Origin: Microbacterium sp. T32 | GTDB lineage: Bacteria; Actinomycetota; Actinomycetes; Actinomycetales; Microbacteriaceae | Assembly (NCBI RefSeq): GCF_001619615.1 | Contig: NZ_LQQP01000020.1 | Span: forward strand, 24,326 to 88,325 | Direction of reading: 5' to 3' | Length of the DNA: 64,000 bases | Shown: positions 17,923 through 26,740 of the stretch, piece by piece | Layout: every line of letters starts with the position of its first letter | Numbering within the stretch: the stretch's first letter is position 1 | Made by a program: the position numbers and the translations under genes | The notes under the pieces: model-generated | Databases searched by the model: none | The model's input: only the letters and a program-made list of their open reading frames with translations | What the model was told of the DNA's origin: nothing

Positions 17923-18753
17923 ATGACCACCGAGTACCTCGATGCGAACCGCGCCAACTGGAACGAGCGCGCCACCCTGCACGCCGCCCGCGACGGGTCG
18001 GGCTACGGCGTGCTGCGCTACGTGGAGGACCGCGACGCGCTCAGCGATGTCGTGCGGTTCGACCAGCCGCTGCTCGGCGACCTCTCGGGGAAGCGCGCCG
18101 TGCACCTCCAGTGCCACATCGGCACCGACACGCTGTCGCTCGCGCGCCTCGGCGCCCGGGTGACGGGCCTCGACTTCTCGGAGAACGCCGTCGCGGAGGC
18201 GCGGCGGCTCGTGGCCGAGACCGGAGATGCGGTCGATTTCGTCCAATCGGACGTCGCGCACGCCCTCGACGTCCTCCCGAAAGGCGCGTTCGACCTCGTC
18301 TACACGGGCATCGGGGCGCTGTGCTGGCTGCCGTCGATCACGGAATGGGCCGGTGTCGTCGTGGATCTGCTGGCTCCCGGTGGCACGCTGCACATCCGCG
18401 AGGCTCACCCCATCCTGTGGTCCACCGACGAGACCCTTCCGGGTCTGACGCTGGCGTTCCCGTACTTCGAGCAGCGCACGCCGCTGCAGTGGGACGACGA
18501 CAGCACGTACGTCGAGGTGTCGGAGCCGCTGCGTTCCACGCGGACGTACGAGTGGAACCGCGGCCTCGGCGAGATCGTCACGGCGCTGCTCGACCGCGGG
18601 CTGCGGCTCGACGCGCTCATCGAGCACGACAGCGTGCCGTGGGAGGCGCTGCCGGGCCGCATGACCCTGCGTCCCGATGGCGAATTCGCGCTCACCGAAC
18701 AGCCGTCGGTGATGCCGCTGAGCTACACGATCCGGGCGTCGAGGCCGGTCTGA
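17923..18753 (+). CDS. Class I SAM-dependent methyltransferase
   Basis: A 276-aa methyltransferase. Motif I is VHLQCHIGTDTLSLARLGA, followed by VTGLDFSENAVAEARR (motif II acidic residue) and FDLVYTGIGALCWLPSI (motif IV). This looks like the Methyltransf_11/25 group of small-molecule methyltransferases. The start ATG at 17923 has GGAAGGG 5-6 bases upstream. It stands alone, divergent from the ATP-grasp gene. Confidence 0.87.
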   Translation: MTTEYLDANRANWNERATLHAARDGSGYGVLRYVEDRDALSDVVRFDQPLLGDLSGKRAVHLQCHIGTDTLSLARLGARVTGLDFSENAVAEARRLVAETGDAVDFVQSDVAHALDVLPKGAFDLVYTGIGALCWLPSITEWAGVVVDLLAPGGTLHIREAHPILWSTDETLPGLTLAFPYFEQRTPLQWDDDSTYVEVSEPLRSTRTYEWNRGLGEIVTALLDRGLRLDALIEHDSVPWEALPGRMTLRPDGEFALTEQPSVMPLSYTIRASRPV

Positions 18754-18830
18754 CCGGGACTTCTCCCGACCGAAGATGAGAGCAAGATGAGATTGTCCAC
18801 AACCCTCTGAGGGTGACAGGCGGCCCCGAT

Positions 18831-18836
18831 TAGGTT
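18831..18836 (+). promoter_or_regulatory. Leaderless -10 element TAGGTT
   Basis: TAGGTT lies exactly 6 nt before the ATG at 18843, with no Shine-Dalgarno, so the cluster from 18843 is probably read from a leaderless transcript. Confidence 0.5.
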
Positions 18837-18842
18837 GGGACG

Positions 18843-19193
18843 ATGCGGTATTCAGTGGACGCCACGGCTGTGACAGCGCTCGTCACCGACGTCGCGTCCT
18901 GCCTGGACGACGCGACCACCGCCGCCGCACAGGCTGTCGCAGCCGTCGATGATGCGACGGCCGCCCTGAAGAACGATGCAGCCGCGGTACGGGCCGCACT
19001 TGATGCGGTATTCGCCTCGCGCCGACAGAGCGGCCCATCCCTGACCGCACACGCGGCCGAGTTGATCGCCGGCATTCAGAAGGCGACCGTGGCCTACGTG
19101 GCCGGCGACGAGGAGATGGCATCGACGACGTCGAGTGCCTCAAGTGCGGTAGCGCCTCTCCGTGGACGCGGATTCGGGCGGGCGGTCTTCTGA
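18843..19193 (+). CDS. Small helical protein, DUF6507/WXG100-like
   Basis: A 116-aa Ala-rich helical protein with no signal peptide. Two long amphipathic helices (about residues 5-50 and 55-90) with a gap between them resemble WXG100/ESX or DUF6507 proteins. It is the first gene of a cluster and its stop overlaps the next start as TGATG. Such proteins are often partners or secretion-linked companions of DUF1023 hydrolases. The family call rests on size, helical pattern and neighbour. Confidence 0.65.
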   Translation: MRYSVDATAVTALVTDVASCLDDATTAAAQAVAAVDDATAALKNDAAAVRAALDAVFASRRQSGPSLTAHAAELIAGIQKATVAYVAGDEEMASTTSSASSAVAPLRGRGFGRAVF

Positions 19194-21070
19194 TGGCGAT
19201 CGTGGATGCCAGTTCGGTTCCGGAGATGCCAGCAGATCCGACGGCACTTCTCGCGGCAGCGGCCACCATATCGCCAGCTGCCGCGTCGGTGGGCGAACGA
19301 ACGGCGGACGCCGTAACCCGATGGAGTACGCTCGGCGACGCCTTCGACACGCCCGACACCAGCACCGCAGTCGGCCGGGCGCAGCCCCTTGTCGCGATCG
19401 CGGATGATTTCGAAGAGGCTGGATCCGCGGTTGCGGACGCGATACGCGCCCTTGGAGAGACGCTGGCCGCACTCGAGCGAACTCGGGCTCAGCTGGCCGC
19501 GGAAGTCGAAGCGCACGTCACGGAGGTCAGCCGGTATCAGGCCAGCGTGGCCGGTCAGGATGAGATGGCGAGGGGCATCCTCGATGGCATGGGCCTCAGT
19601 GGTTGGTCCCAGAACGAATCGCTCCGACAGCGGTGCGCTCAACTTCGGGCCCAGTTTCAGGCAGCGCTTCTCGCCTGCGAGCAGGACCTTAGGCGGATTG
19701 GCGACCCCGCCGTATCCCTGCCGACGGCTGCACCTGCCCCGTCGGCACCCCTAGGCGAGCGTGCGACGGTGTTCGCGGACGCCGTGTCGATGTCCGTCCT
19801 CCACCGGTTGGCATCAGCGCCACCCGGCGACGTGGAGAAGCTCCTGGCGGCGCACCCGGATTGGATTGCGCTCGTGCGCGACCATCCCCCCACACCAGAC
19901 GAAATCTCCGAGTGGTGGAAGAGCCTGGATTCCACGTCGGCGGCAGCACTCGTCTCCGGCGCTCCGGTCCTCATGGGCAATTTGGACGGCGTCGCATACG
20001 GCGCCCGCGACCAAGCGAACCGCAAGACGCTTGAACGGGAGATCACACGACTGCGCGCGGAGTTGGAAGATCTGGATTCTCTGGACGCCGCCGGGTGGGA
20101 GCCTGGGTACGGAGTAGGCGGCGGCACCGGCGCGCAGAAAGTCATGATTGAACAACAAGTAGCGAATTTGACCAACATCGAGGGCGCTCTACGTTCTCCG
20201 CGGAATGCTGCTTCGCGATACCTCATAGAACTCACCGGCGACATGCCGCCGCTCGCAGCCATCGCGATTGGAGACCTCAACTCAGCGCGTACAGCGACCT
20301 TCGCTGTTCCGGGCATGGGAACTACCACCCGGGACATGACGGGGTGGACCAACGCTGCCCAGAACCTCTTCGATGAGCAGACACGTGTTTCTCAAGACGG
20401 CGATCGGGCCGTCGTCGCCTGGATCGGGTATCGAACACCGCCCATTCCCGTCTCCCAAGGTGGCTTCGACGTTCTCGACAACACACTCGCCGAACAGGGC
20501 GCAACAAACCTTAGTTCGGCGTTATCGGGGGCGTCGGCCGTCCGAGAGGACACGTTGACCCTCAACGTCCTCGGGCATTCGTACGGCAGCACGACCGCAT
20601 CTATTGCGCTTACACGGAACAGCACGCCGCGGGTGGACACGTTCGTTACCATCGGCTCCGCCGGCCTCCCCTCCTGGATTGACTCTGCATCCCGTCTGAA
20701 CGTGGGGGCGGTATACAGCGGCCAGGCCCGCAACGTTATGCCCTTCCTCGAGAACCAACAGGGCGACCAGTGGGCGTGGACGGGCCGAACCAGTACTTCG
20801 CATCCTGTTGACCCCACGAATTCCGGGTTCGGCGGAAACGCATTCGGGGCGGACGGAGACAACGGAATGTATCCCGTCACAGATCATGGAGTCTTGGTCG
20901 ATTCCGGCAAAGGCTGGGGTTATCTCAATGGCGGTACGGAATCACTGTTCAACGCAGCGCTCGCGACCACCGGAAAGGGTGATGAGGTCACACCGGCGGT
21001 AGAGAAGGGCCTGACCGATCAGCAAACGATGTGGAGAGACGTCATGCTTTCCGGTGGGGGTTCACTATGA
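19193..21070 (+). CDS. DUF1023 alpha/beta hydrolase with helical N-terminal domain
   Basis: A 625-aa protein. Residues 1 to about 170 are helical and resemble a WXG100-type or coiled-coil targeting domain. The C-terminal half is an alpha/beta hydrolase: the nucleophile elbow is LNVLGHSYGSTTAS (GHSYG), preceded by a VAWIGY strand, matching the DUF1023 family common in Actinobacteria. A catalytic His is plausible in YPVTDHGVLVDSG. It overlaps both neighbours (TGATG and ATGA), so the three genes are coupled. Substrate and export are unknown; an esterase or toxin-like role is possible. Confidence 0.82.
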   Translation: MAIVDASSVPEMPADPTALLAAAATISPAAASVGERTADAVTRWSTLGDAFDTPDTSTAVGRAQPLVAIADDFEEAGSAVADAIRALGETLAALERTRAQLAAEVEAHVTEVSRYQASVAGQDEMARGILDGMGLSGWSQNESLRQRCAQLRAQFQAALLACEQDLRRIGDPAVSLPTAAPAPSAPLGERATVFADAVSMSVLHRLASAPPGDVEKLLAAHPDWIALVRDHPPTPDEISEWWKSLDSTSAAALVSGAPVLMGNLDGVAYGARDQANRKTLEREITRLRAELEDLDSLDAAGWEPGYGVGGGTGAQKVMIEQQVANLTNIEGALRSPRNAASRYLIELTGDMPPLAAIAIGDLNSARTATFAVPGMGTTTRDMTGWTNAAQNLFDEQTRVSQDGDRAVVAWIGYRTPPIPVSQGGFDVLDNTLAEQGATNLSSALSGASAVREDTLTLNVLGHSYGSTTASIALTRNSTPRVDTFVTIGSAGLPSWIDSASRLNVGAVYSGQARNVMPFLENQQGDQWAWTGRTSTSHPVDPTNSGFGGNAFGADGDNGMYPVTDHGVLVDSGKGWGYLNGGTESLFNAALATTGKGDEVTPAVEKGLTDQQTMWRDVMLSGGGSL

Positions 21071-21552
21071 AGCGCCGATCGCTTGCCGCGGTCGCAGTAC
21101 TCATCACGTTGGTACTGACGAGCTGTTCACCCAAGGAGAACGTCATGACACCGGAACAAGCTCGCGCGCAGACGCTCGAGATCCTCCAAGCGACAATCGC
21201 GGTCTCCGGTGCGTCGGATTGGGTTCTCGACCGCGACGACGTGCCCCTGCCGCAGCAGTGTGAGATCGATGGCAAGGAAGGAGTCGCCTTCAACCACGGC
21301 GGATACGCGGTAACCGAAGGGGCCGACCCCGCCGCGGACGCTCAACGCGTCGCAGACTACTGGGCGTCTGTGGGCATCGACGCTCGAGTGGTCAGCGACC
21401 CCGTACCTCGCGTTTTCGGTGGGGGCGGACCCGTCGACGCGATCTCGTTCAGCACGTCTCCCGGCTACACGATCAGCGTGGGTGGTACGTGCGTGCCTGG
21501 CAACGCGTTCGATTACTACGACGACACCCCGACGCCAGCGCCGAGTTCGTGA
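21067..21552 (+). CDS. Small lipoprotein, paralogue 1
   Basis: A 161-aa predicted lipoprotein. The signal peptide MKRRSLAAVAVLITLVLTSC ends with a lipobox LTSC. The mature part has a DVPLPQQCEIDG segment and a later GGTCVPG, so one disulfide is likely. Its start overlaps the hydrolase stop as ATGA. It resembles the next gene in size and plan. The function is unknown; an immunity or accessory protein to the hydrolase is one possibility. Confidence 0.75.
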   Translation: MKRRSLAAVAVLITLVLTSCSPKENVMTPEQARAQTLEILQATIAVSGASDWVLDRDDVPLPQQCEIDGKEGVAFNHGGYAVTEGADPAADAQRVADYWASVGIDARVVSDPVPRVFGGGGPVDAISFSTSPGYTISVGGTCVPGNAFDYYDDTPTPAPSS

Positions 21553-21601
21553 TGCGCGGGCTCGATCACCGCGCAAGAATCGCCCGACCGCCGCGAAGCA
21601 A

Positions 21602-22072
21602 GTGAAGGCCACCCGCCCCGCGCTCGCACTTCTCGCGGCAGCCGCGCTCACCCTCACCGGGTGCGCGCCGACCCCGCTGCCGACCTATGAAACGGTGCGC
21701 AGCGAAGCGCAGTCGGCGATGCAGCGCGTCGTCGACGAGCTCCCGACCGGCCTCCGGGTCGACAAGAATCCCTCGGACAAGCCCTTCGGATGCTCAGGGG
21801 ACGGGGTCTTTTACACGGGTCAGTGGACCATCGAGACCCCGGAAGGCTTCGATGGTCAGGCGTTCGTCGATGGGCTGCCCGCAGCCCTCGGCGAGGACTT
21901 CGTCGTTGAGGAGACACGCCTCAAGCTCAGCTACCCGGCGGTCAGCTTCATCGCGACGGGCTATAAGAACAGCACTCTCGACGTTTCCGTCCTCACGCGC
22001 GACGAGGGAGTCGTCGTCGACCTCCTCTCGACCTCCCAGTGCGCGCAGCCGCCCGCCTCGCCCAGTCCGTAG
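21602..22072 (+). CDS. Small lipoprotein, paralogue 2
   Basis: A 156-aa predicted lipoprotein starting at GTG 21602, with the lipobox LTLTGC after a short hydrophobic stretch. The mature part shares the layout of the 21067-21552 protein: FGCSGDG, a central hydrophobic strand region and a late Cys (STSQCAQ). It follows that gene by 49 bases in the same direction. The two look like diverged tandem duplicates. Confidence 0.72.
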   Translation: MKATRPALALLAAAALTLTGCAPTPLPTYETVRSEAQSAMQRVVDELPTGLRVDKNPSDKPFGCSGDGVFYTGQWTIETPEGFDGQAFVDGLPAALGEDFVVEETRLKLSYPAVSFIATGYKNSTLDVSVLTRDEGVVVDLLSTSQCAQPPASPSP

Positions 22073-22121
22073 CACCCATGACGAACGTCACCCCCACAAG
22101 GTGACCCCCGCCCCAGGTACG

Positions 22122-22139
22122 TGGCCCGGCGCCGGGCCA
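22122..22139. promoter_or_regulatory. 18-bp perfect palindrome upstream of the ABC exporter operon
   Basis: TGGCCCGGC directly abuts its exact reverse complement GCCGGGCCA, 10 bases before the exporter ATPase start. It could be an operator for the response regulator encoded at the end of this operon, or a short terminator for the upstream lipoprotein gene. Confidence 0.5.
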
Positions 22140-22149
22140 GCATGAGGAC

Positions 22150-23085
22150 ATGACCTCCTCCACCACCGGCCCCGCCGCGATCGACGCGCGGGGCGTCGTC
22201 AAGAGCTTCGGCTCCGTCCACGCCGTCCGCGGCGTCGATCTGCGGGTGCAGCCCGGCGAGATCGTGGCGTTCCTCGGCCCGAACGGCGCCGGCAAGACCA
22301 CGACGATCGACATGATCCTCGGCCTCACAAACCCCGACTCGGGCTCCATCAGCGTCTTCGGGCACACCCCGCGCGGCGCGGTCTCGCGCGGCCTCGTCTC
22401 GGCCGTCCTGCAGACGGGGGGTCTGCTGAAAGACCTCACCGTCCGAGAGACGGTCGAGCTCACGGCGAGCCTGTTCGCCGAGAAGCGTCCCGTGGACGAA
22501 GCGCTGGAGCGGGCCGGCATCCGGGATCTGGCGAACCGCCGCGTCGGACTCTGCTCGGGCGGTGAGCAGCAGCGGCTGCGTTTCGCGATGGCGCTCGTGA
22601 GCGACCCCGCGCTGCTGATCCTCGACGAGCCGACCACCGGCATGGACGTCGAGGCGCGCCGCTCGTTCTGGAACGCGATCCGGACGGATGCCGCCCGCGG
22701 CCGCACCGTGATGTTCGCGACGCACTACCTCGACGAGGCCGACGAGTACGCCGACCGTATCGTGCTGATGCGCAGCGGCCAGATCGTCGCCGACGGCACC
22801 ACTGCCGAGATCAAGAACCTCGTTTCGGGTCGGGTCGTCCAAGCGACGATTCCGGATGCCGACATCACGGCGCTCGCGTCCCTCCCGGGCGTCGATTCGG
22901 TCGAGGCCGCCGGAGAGCGCGTGACGCTGCACACGCGGGACTCCGACGCCCTCGCACGTCAGCTGCTGACCACCACCGCCGCGCGGGATCTCGAGATCAC
23001 CGCGCAGAACCTCGAGAGCGTGTTCGTCGCGCTCACCATCGACTCCCCGGCATCCGCCGACGTCTCGAACGGAGCATCCCGATGA
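22150..23085 (+). CDS. ABC-2 type exporter ATPase (drug/daunorubicin-resistance like)
   Basis: A 311-aa ATPase with Walker A GPNGAGKTTT, signature CSGGEQQRLRFAMAL (slightly altered from LSGGQ), Walker B LLILDEPTTGMD and the H-loop ATHYLDEAD. A C-terminal regulatory tail follows, as in NatA/DrrA/YdfJ-type exporters. It overlaps the permease gene by 4 bases. With the downstream sensor kinase and regulator it forms a regulated efflux module, possibly against an antibiotic or lipid stress. Confidence 0.93.
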   Translation: MTSSTTGPAAIDARGVVKSFGSVHAVRGVDLRVQPGEIVAFLGPNGAGKTTTIDMILGLTNPDSGSISVFGHTPRGAVSRGLVSAVLQTGGLLKDLTVRETVELTASLFAEKRPVDEALERAGIRDLANRRVGLCSGGEQQRLRFAMALVSDPALLILDEPTTGMDVEARRSFWNAIRTDAARGRTVMFATHYLDEADEYADRIVLMRSGQIVADGTTAEIKNLVSGRVVQATIPDADITALASLPGVDSVEAAGERVTLHTRDSDALARQLLTTTAARDLEITAQNLESVFVALTIDSPASADVSNGASR

Positions 23086-23879
23086 CCGCCATCAGCCTCG
23101 ACCGTCCCGCCCCCGTCCTGGGCGGCTTCACGCTCACGTATCTGCGGATCGAGCTGCTCCGCAAACTCCGCAACCCGCGGGCGCTGATCTTCACGGTCGC
23201 GTTCCCGGTGCTGATGTTCTTCATCATCGGGTACCAGATGCTCGATCTGCCCCTGACGGATGTCCCGGTGGCATCCGGGGGAGTGTCGGTGGCCGCGTAC
23301 ATCATGGTGTCGATGGCGATGTACGGCGCGATGATGTCGGCGACCCAGACGGGTGCCGCGGTCGCGTTCGAGCGCGCGCAGGGGTGGACGCGTCAGCTCC
23401 GCCTCACGCCACTGAACCCGCTCGTCAACGTGATCGTGAAGCTCCTGGCGGGCATGCTGTTCGGACTCATCGCCGTGATCGCGACGTATGTCGTGGCATC
23501 CATGGTCGGGGTTCAGCTGTCGGCGGCGCAGTGGATCGTCACGGGGCTCGCCGCGTGGCTGCTGGCCGGAGCGGTGTTCACGACGCTCGGTCTCATGGTC
23601 GGGTACATGGTGCCGGGCGAGAACGTCGCGCAGATCACGAGCCTCGCGGTGGTGCTGCTGTCGTTCCTCGGCGGACTGTTCTACCCGCTGTCGACGATGC
23701 CCGACTTCCTGCAGACGATCGGCAAGCTGACGCCCGTGTACGGCATCGCCGAGCTGGCGCGGGCGCCGCTGACGGGGGATGCCTTCGACCTCGGCGCCCT
23801 GATCAACGCGGTGGTGTGGCTCACGGTGTTCATCGTGGGCACCGTGTACTTCTTCCGCCGGGACACGCGGCGTTCGTGA
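23082..23879 (+). CDS. ABC-2 type exporter permease
   Basis: A 265-aa membrane protein with six predicted helices. It starts with a cytoplasmic segment and a LRNPRALIFTVAFPVLMFF first helix. The conserved ABC-2 motif region GGLFYPLSTMPDFLQTIGKL is present. It is encoded with the preceding ATPase (ATGA overlap) and is the transmembrane half of the exporter. Confidence 0.92.
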   Translation: MTAISLDRPAPVLGGFTLTYLRIELLRKLRNPRALIFTVAFPVLMFFIIGYQMLDLPLTDVPVASGGVSVAAYIMVSMAMYGAMMSATQTGAAVAFERAQGWTRQLRLTPLNPLVNVIVKLLAGMLFGLIAVIATYVVASMVGVQLSAAQWIVTGLAAWLLAGAVFTTLGLMVGYMVPGENVAQITSLAVVLLSFLGGLFYPLSTMPDFLQTIGKLTPVYGIAELARAPLTGDAFDLGALINAVVWLTVFIVGTVYFFRRDTRRS

Positions 23880-23899
23880 GCCGCTCTATCGTGAGGGAC

Positions 23900-25042
23900 A
23901 TGGACGAGACGACCAGCCCGGGGCGCTTCGGTGCCCCGGGCATCGGTCGTCGAGCGCCGGGCTTCGGTCGTCGCACCCCGGGCTTCGGTCCGAGCGACCG
24001 CGGGTGGTTCATCGGCGGCGGAATCGCGCTGATCTGGACCTTCCCGACGCTGCTGTCGCTGTGGGAGCTGCCCGACCTGTGGGCCTCGATCGCGGGCACC
24101 GTCGTCGAGGTGCTGTTCGCGGCGGTGTTCCTGGTCTCGGTTCCGGTGATCCGCCGCACACGGCAGCGGTTCGCGCGTCTCCTGCCGGCCGGCATCCTGT
24201 TCGGGCTGAGTCTGCTGCTGCTGCCGCTGATCGGCGACGGCGTGCGGTGGACGTGGACGTTCGTCGGCGTCGCAATCGCCGTGTCTCGAACGGGGCGTTC
24301 CGTGGTCTTTCCCCTCGTGGGGGCACTCTCGCTGGGCGCGTTCGTCGTCGGGGCGCCGGAAGACAGCTTCCTCAGCGCGCTGAACGCCGCGGTCATCCTG
24401 TCGGTGTCGTTCATGATGTTCTCGTTCGTCGAGAACATCGTCACGCTCGAGAAGCTGCGTACCGCTCAGGACCAGGTCGCCGAACTCGCCGCCGAGCGCG
24501 AGCGCAGCCGCGTCGCGCGCGACGTGCACGACATCCTCGGCCACTCGCTGACCGTGATCACGGTGAAGGCCGAGCTCGCCGGAAGACTGATGGATGCCGG
24601 CTCCCCCGCCGCCCGCAACGAGGTTGCGCAGATCGAGCAGCTGTCGCGCGGTGCGCTGGCCGACGTCCGCGCGACGGTGCACGGATATAGAGGTGTGAGC
24701 ATCAGCGGAGAGCTCGCGGCTGCGCGGGCGGCGCTGGAGAGCGCCGGGGTCGCGGCGGAGTTGCCGGGGTCGACGGATCAGGTGCCCTCCGACCGGCGGG
24801 AGCTCGCGGGATGGGTGGTCCGCGAAGCGGTGACCAACGTGGTGCGGCACGCCGAGGCATCCGTGTGCCGGGTGTCGCTGGATGCGCGCTCCGTCGAGGT
24901 TGCCGACGACGGGCGTGGGCCGTCGGGCGCGTCGTCCGGGTCGGGGCTGACCGGACTGCGCGAGCGCGTGGAGACCGCCGGCGGCCGCATGTCCGTGGGG
25001 CGCAGCGACCTTGGAGGGTTCCGAGTGAGGGTGACGTGGTGA
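23900..25042 (+). CDS. DesK/NarX-type sensor histidine kinase
   Basis: A 380-aa kinase. The N terminus carries a short duplicated RRAPGFG/RRTPGFG motif before several transmembrane helices (about residues 30-180). The HisKA_3 phosphorylation site is in VARDVHDILGHSL, and the ATPase domain ends GSGLTGLRERVETAGGRM. The start at ATG 23900 is chosen because GAGGGAC precedes it; GTG 23876 overlapping the permease stop is the alternative. It should phosphorylate the response regulator at 25089 and sense membrane or drug stress. Confidence 0.88.
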   Translation: MDETTSPGRFGAPGIGRRAPGFGRRTPGFGPSDRGWFIGGGIALIWTFPTLLSLWELPDLWASIAGTVVEVLFAAVFLVSVPVIRRTRQRFARLLPAGILFGLSLLLLPLIGDGVRWTWTFVGVAIAVSRTGRSVVFPLVGALSLGAFVVGAPEDSFLSALNAAVILSVSFMMFSFVENIVTLEKLRTAQDQVAELAAERERSRVARDVHDILGHSLTVITVKAELAGRLMDAGSPAARNEVAQIEQLSRGALADVRATVHGYRGVSISGELAAARAALESAGVAAELPGSTDQVPSDRRELAGWVVREAVTNVVRHAEASVCRVSLDARSVEVADDGRGPSGASSGSGLTGLRERVETAGGRMSVGRSDLGGFRVRVTW

Positions 25043-25088
25043 TCTTTGTGACCGTGGGGCGCAGCCGCCTCCGTGTGAGGGAGACGTG

Positions 25089-25694
25089 GTGATCCGACTT
25101 CTCATAGCCGACGATCAGGCGCTCGTGCGCGGCGCCCTCGCCGCGCTGCTCGGTCTGGAGCCCGACATCGAGGTCGTCGCCCAGGTCGGCCGCGGCGACG
25201 AGGTGGTCGAGGCCGCGCGCGCGTCCGAGGCCACCGTGGCGCTGCTCGACATCGAGATGCCCGGCATCGACGGCATCGCCGCCGCCTCCCTTCTGCGCAC
25301 CCAGGTTCCCGGATGCCGCGCCCTCATCGTCACGACCTTCGGCCGGCCGGGCTACCTGGCGCGCGCCATGCAGGCTGGCGCGTCGGGGTTCGTCGTGAAG
25401 GACACCCCCGCGGCGGAGCTGGCGGATGCGGTGCGGCGGGTGTCTGCGGGGTTCCGCGTGGTGGATCCGGCGTTGGCTGCGGAGTCGCTGGCGCAGGGTG
25501 ACTCACCCTTGACGGAGCGCGAGACCGACGTGTTGGCCGCGGCCCGCGCCGGCGGGTCGATCGCCGATATCGCGCGGATGGTGCACCTGTCGGAAGGGAC
25601 GGTGAAGAATCACCTATCCAGCGCGATCGGGAAGACCGGCGGCAGGAATCGCGCGGATGCCGTGCGGGTGGCGGTGGAGCGGGGGTGGCTGTGA
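25089..25694 (+). CDS. NarL/LuxR-family response regulator
   Basis: A 201-aa regulator. The receiver domain starts VIRLLIADDQALV with the acidic DD pair, and the phospho-acceptor Asp is in ALLDIEMPG. The LuxR-type helix-turn-helix is in the C-terminal 60 residues (SPLTERETDVL, SEGTVKNHLS). The start GTG 25089 has GAGGGAG 5 bases upstream. It is the partner of the kinase at 23900 and probably controls the exporter operon. A truncated copy lies at 28350. Confidence 0.92.
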   Translation: MIRLLIADDQALVRGALAALLGLEPDIEVVAQVGRGDEVVEAARASEATVALLDIEMPGIDGIAAASLLRTQVPGCRALIVTTFGRPGYLARAMQAGASGFVVKDTPAAELADAVRRVSAGFRVVDPALAAESLAQGDSPLTERETDVLAAARAGGSIADIARMVHLSEGTVKNHLSSAIGKTGGRNRADAVRVAVERGWL

Positions 25695-25695
25695 G

Positions 25696-26007
25696 TCAGG
25701 GCTGCCCGCGGTGACCCGTCATCGCGAAGATCGGTAGAGGTGCGGCGAGAAGAAGAATCAGCCCGAGTGCAGCCGACCATGAGCCATCGACTGTCACGGC
25801 GTTCGACCCGTTGGAGTCGACAAACCCCCGGAATGTCGCCACGAACGGGATGTCGATGGTGATGCCGTCCGCGAACGCGAAAGCCGCGAGCAGTGCCGCT
25901 CCGACGAAGGTAACGCTGATCGCGATGGCGAGGGAACTCACAGCGATCGCCGTGACTCCGGCAACGGTCACACTGAGTCGGTGGAACGAGAGGGTTCCTC
26001 GGGACAC
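25696..26007 (-). CDS. Small membrane protein of unknown function
   Basis: A 103-aa protein with a predicted helix pair: about residues 10-45 and 80-97 are hydrophobic, with an intervening segment (PFVATFRGFVDSNGSNAV) likely outside. It is convergent with the response regulator, which ends 1 base away. No family is recognised. It is the first gene of the accessory region. Confidence 0.6.
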   Translation of the reverse strand: MSRGTLSFHRLSVTVAGVTAIAVSSLAIAISVTFVGAALLAAFAFADGITIDIPFVATFRGFVDSNGSNAVTVDGSWSAALGLILLLAAPLPIFAMTGHRGQP

Positions 26008-26196
26008 GAGATCCTCCTGATTCCGGGTATGCCTGAGCGAAACAGGCTAGTGAGCATTCGCATGCTTACGTGTCCGCAGAAGGGAACACCACCCGTTCAT
26101 CGGACGCAATCACCACGCAAGGGGCAGCTCAGGACGACGTGATGCGCGGAGTGCTCCGCGTAGCGCGCCTTTGACCGGGCATCGAACCCTCCGCGG

Positions 26197-26638
26197 ATGC
26201 GACTCGCCGTCGCTTACGGCGCCTGGGCTGCCTACCTCCACATTCAGGCAGCGGCAGCGAAGCGCCAGTGACCGCGAGGATGCCTGTACATCCTGGTCAC
26301 ACCGTTACCTGGCGCGATCTCGCACACGTGCTGCTGAGCGGCGCAACTCGGGACGTACTTTCTGGAACTCATCCGGACGCCGGTGGCCATCTGCGTGCTG
26401 TCGGTCGGTGTCGGTGTCGGGCTCTGCCTCGGCGACGACGCCCACCGTCGAGTCGCGGCTGCGATCCCGCTCGTGGTGGCCATGGATGGCCGCGGGTCTT
26501 CTCGTCGGCGCGCTGGCGCCCGACGCGTCGCTGGTGACGCCTACGCTGGCGTTGGCATTCATCCTGCCGATCTTGGTGCGTGGCGCGAAGGACCGTCGGA
26601 TGACAACGCAGTCGGACGAGACTCTCCAGTCGACGTGA
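26197..26638 (+). pseudogene. Decayed membrane-protein gene
   Basis: A reading frame beginning MRLAVAYGAWAAY at 26197 runs through two internal stops. It continues as GTYFLELIRTPVAICVLS and VGVGVGLCLGDDAHRRV, then shifts to another frame that resumes as a hydrophobic stretch AAGLLVGALAPDASLVTP and LALAFILPILVRGAKDRR. The hydrophobic continuity across the shift suggests one degraded small membrane protein. It lies in the gap between the 25696 gene and the GTPase unit. The call is tentative. Confidence 0.4.
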
Positions 26639-26728
26639 CGCCGCGGGGGAGCGGCGCCAAGTGCACCGCTCCTCCCAGATCGGAGTGGGCGGGCGCCGCC
26701 CGAGAACGCCCTGGCAGGCCTCCTCCCG

Positions 26729-26734
26729 TATGTT
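26729..26734 (+). promoter_or_regulatory. Leaderless -10 element TATGTT for the GTPase unit
   Basis: TATGTT lies exactly 6 nt before the ATG at 26741 and there is no Shine-Dalgarno, so the GTPase gene probably has its own leaderless promoter. Confidence 0.5.
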
Positions 26735-26740
26735 GCTCCT

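Noticed and set aside
26171..26638. An intact 155-codon gene here
   Set aside because: Its first 100 residues are Arg/Ser low-complexity and only its end is hydrophobic. The protein-like signal jumps frames, so a decayed gene fits better.
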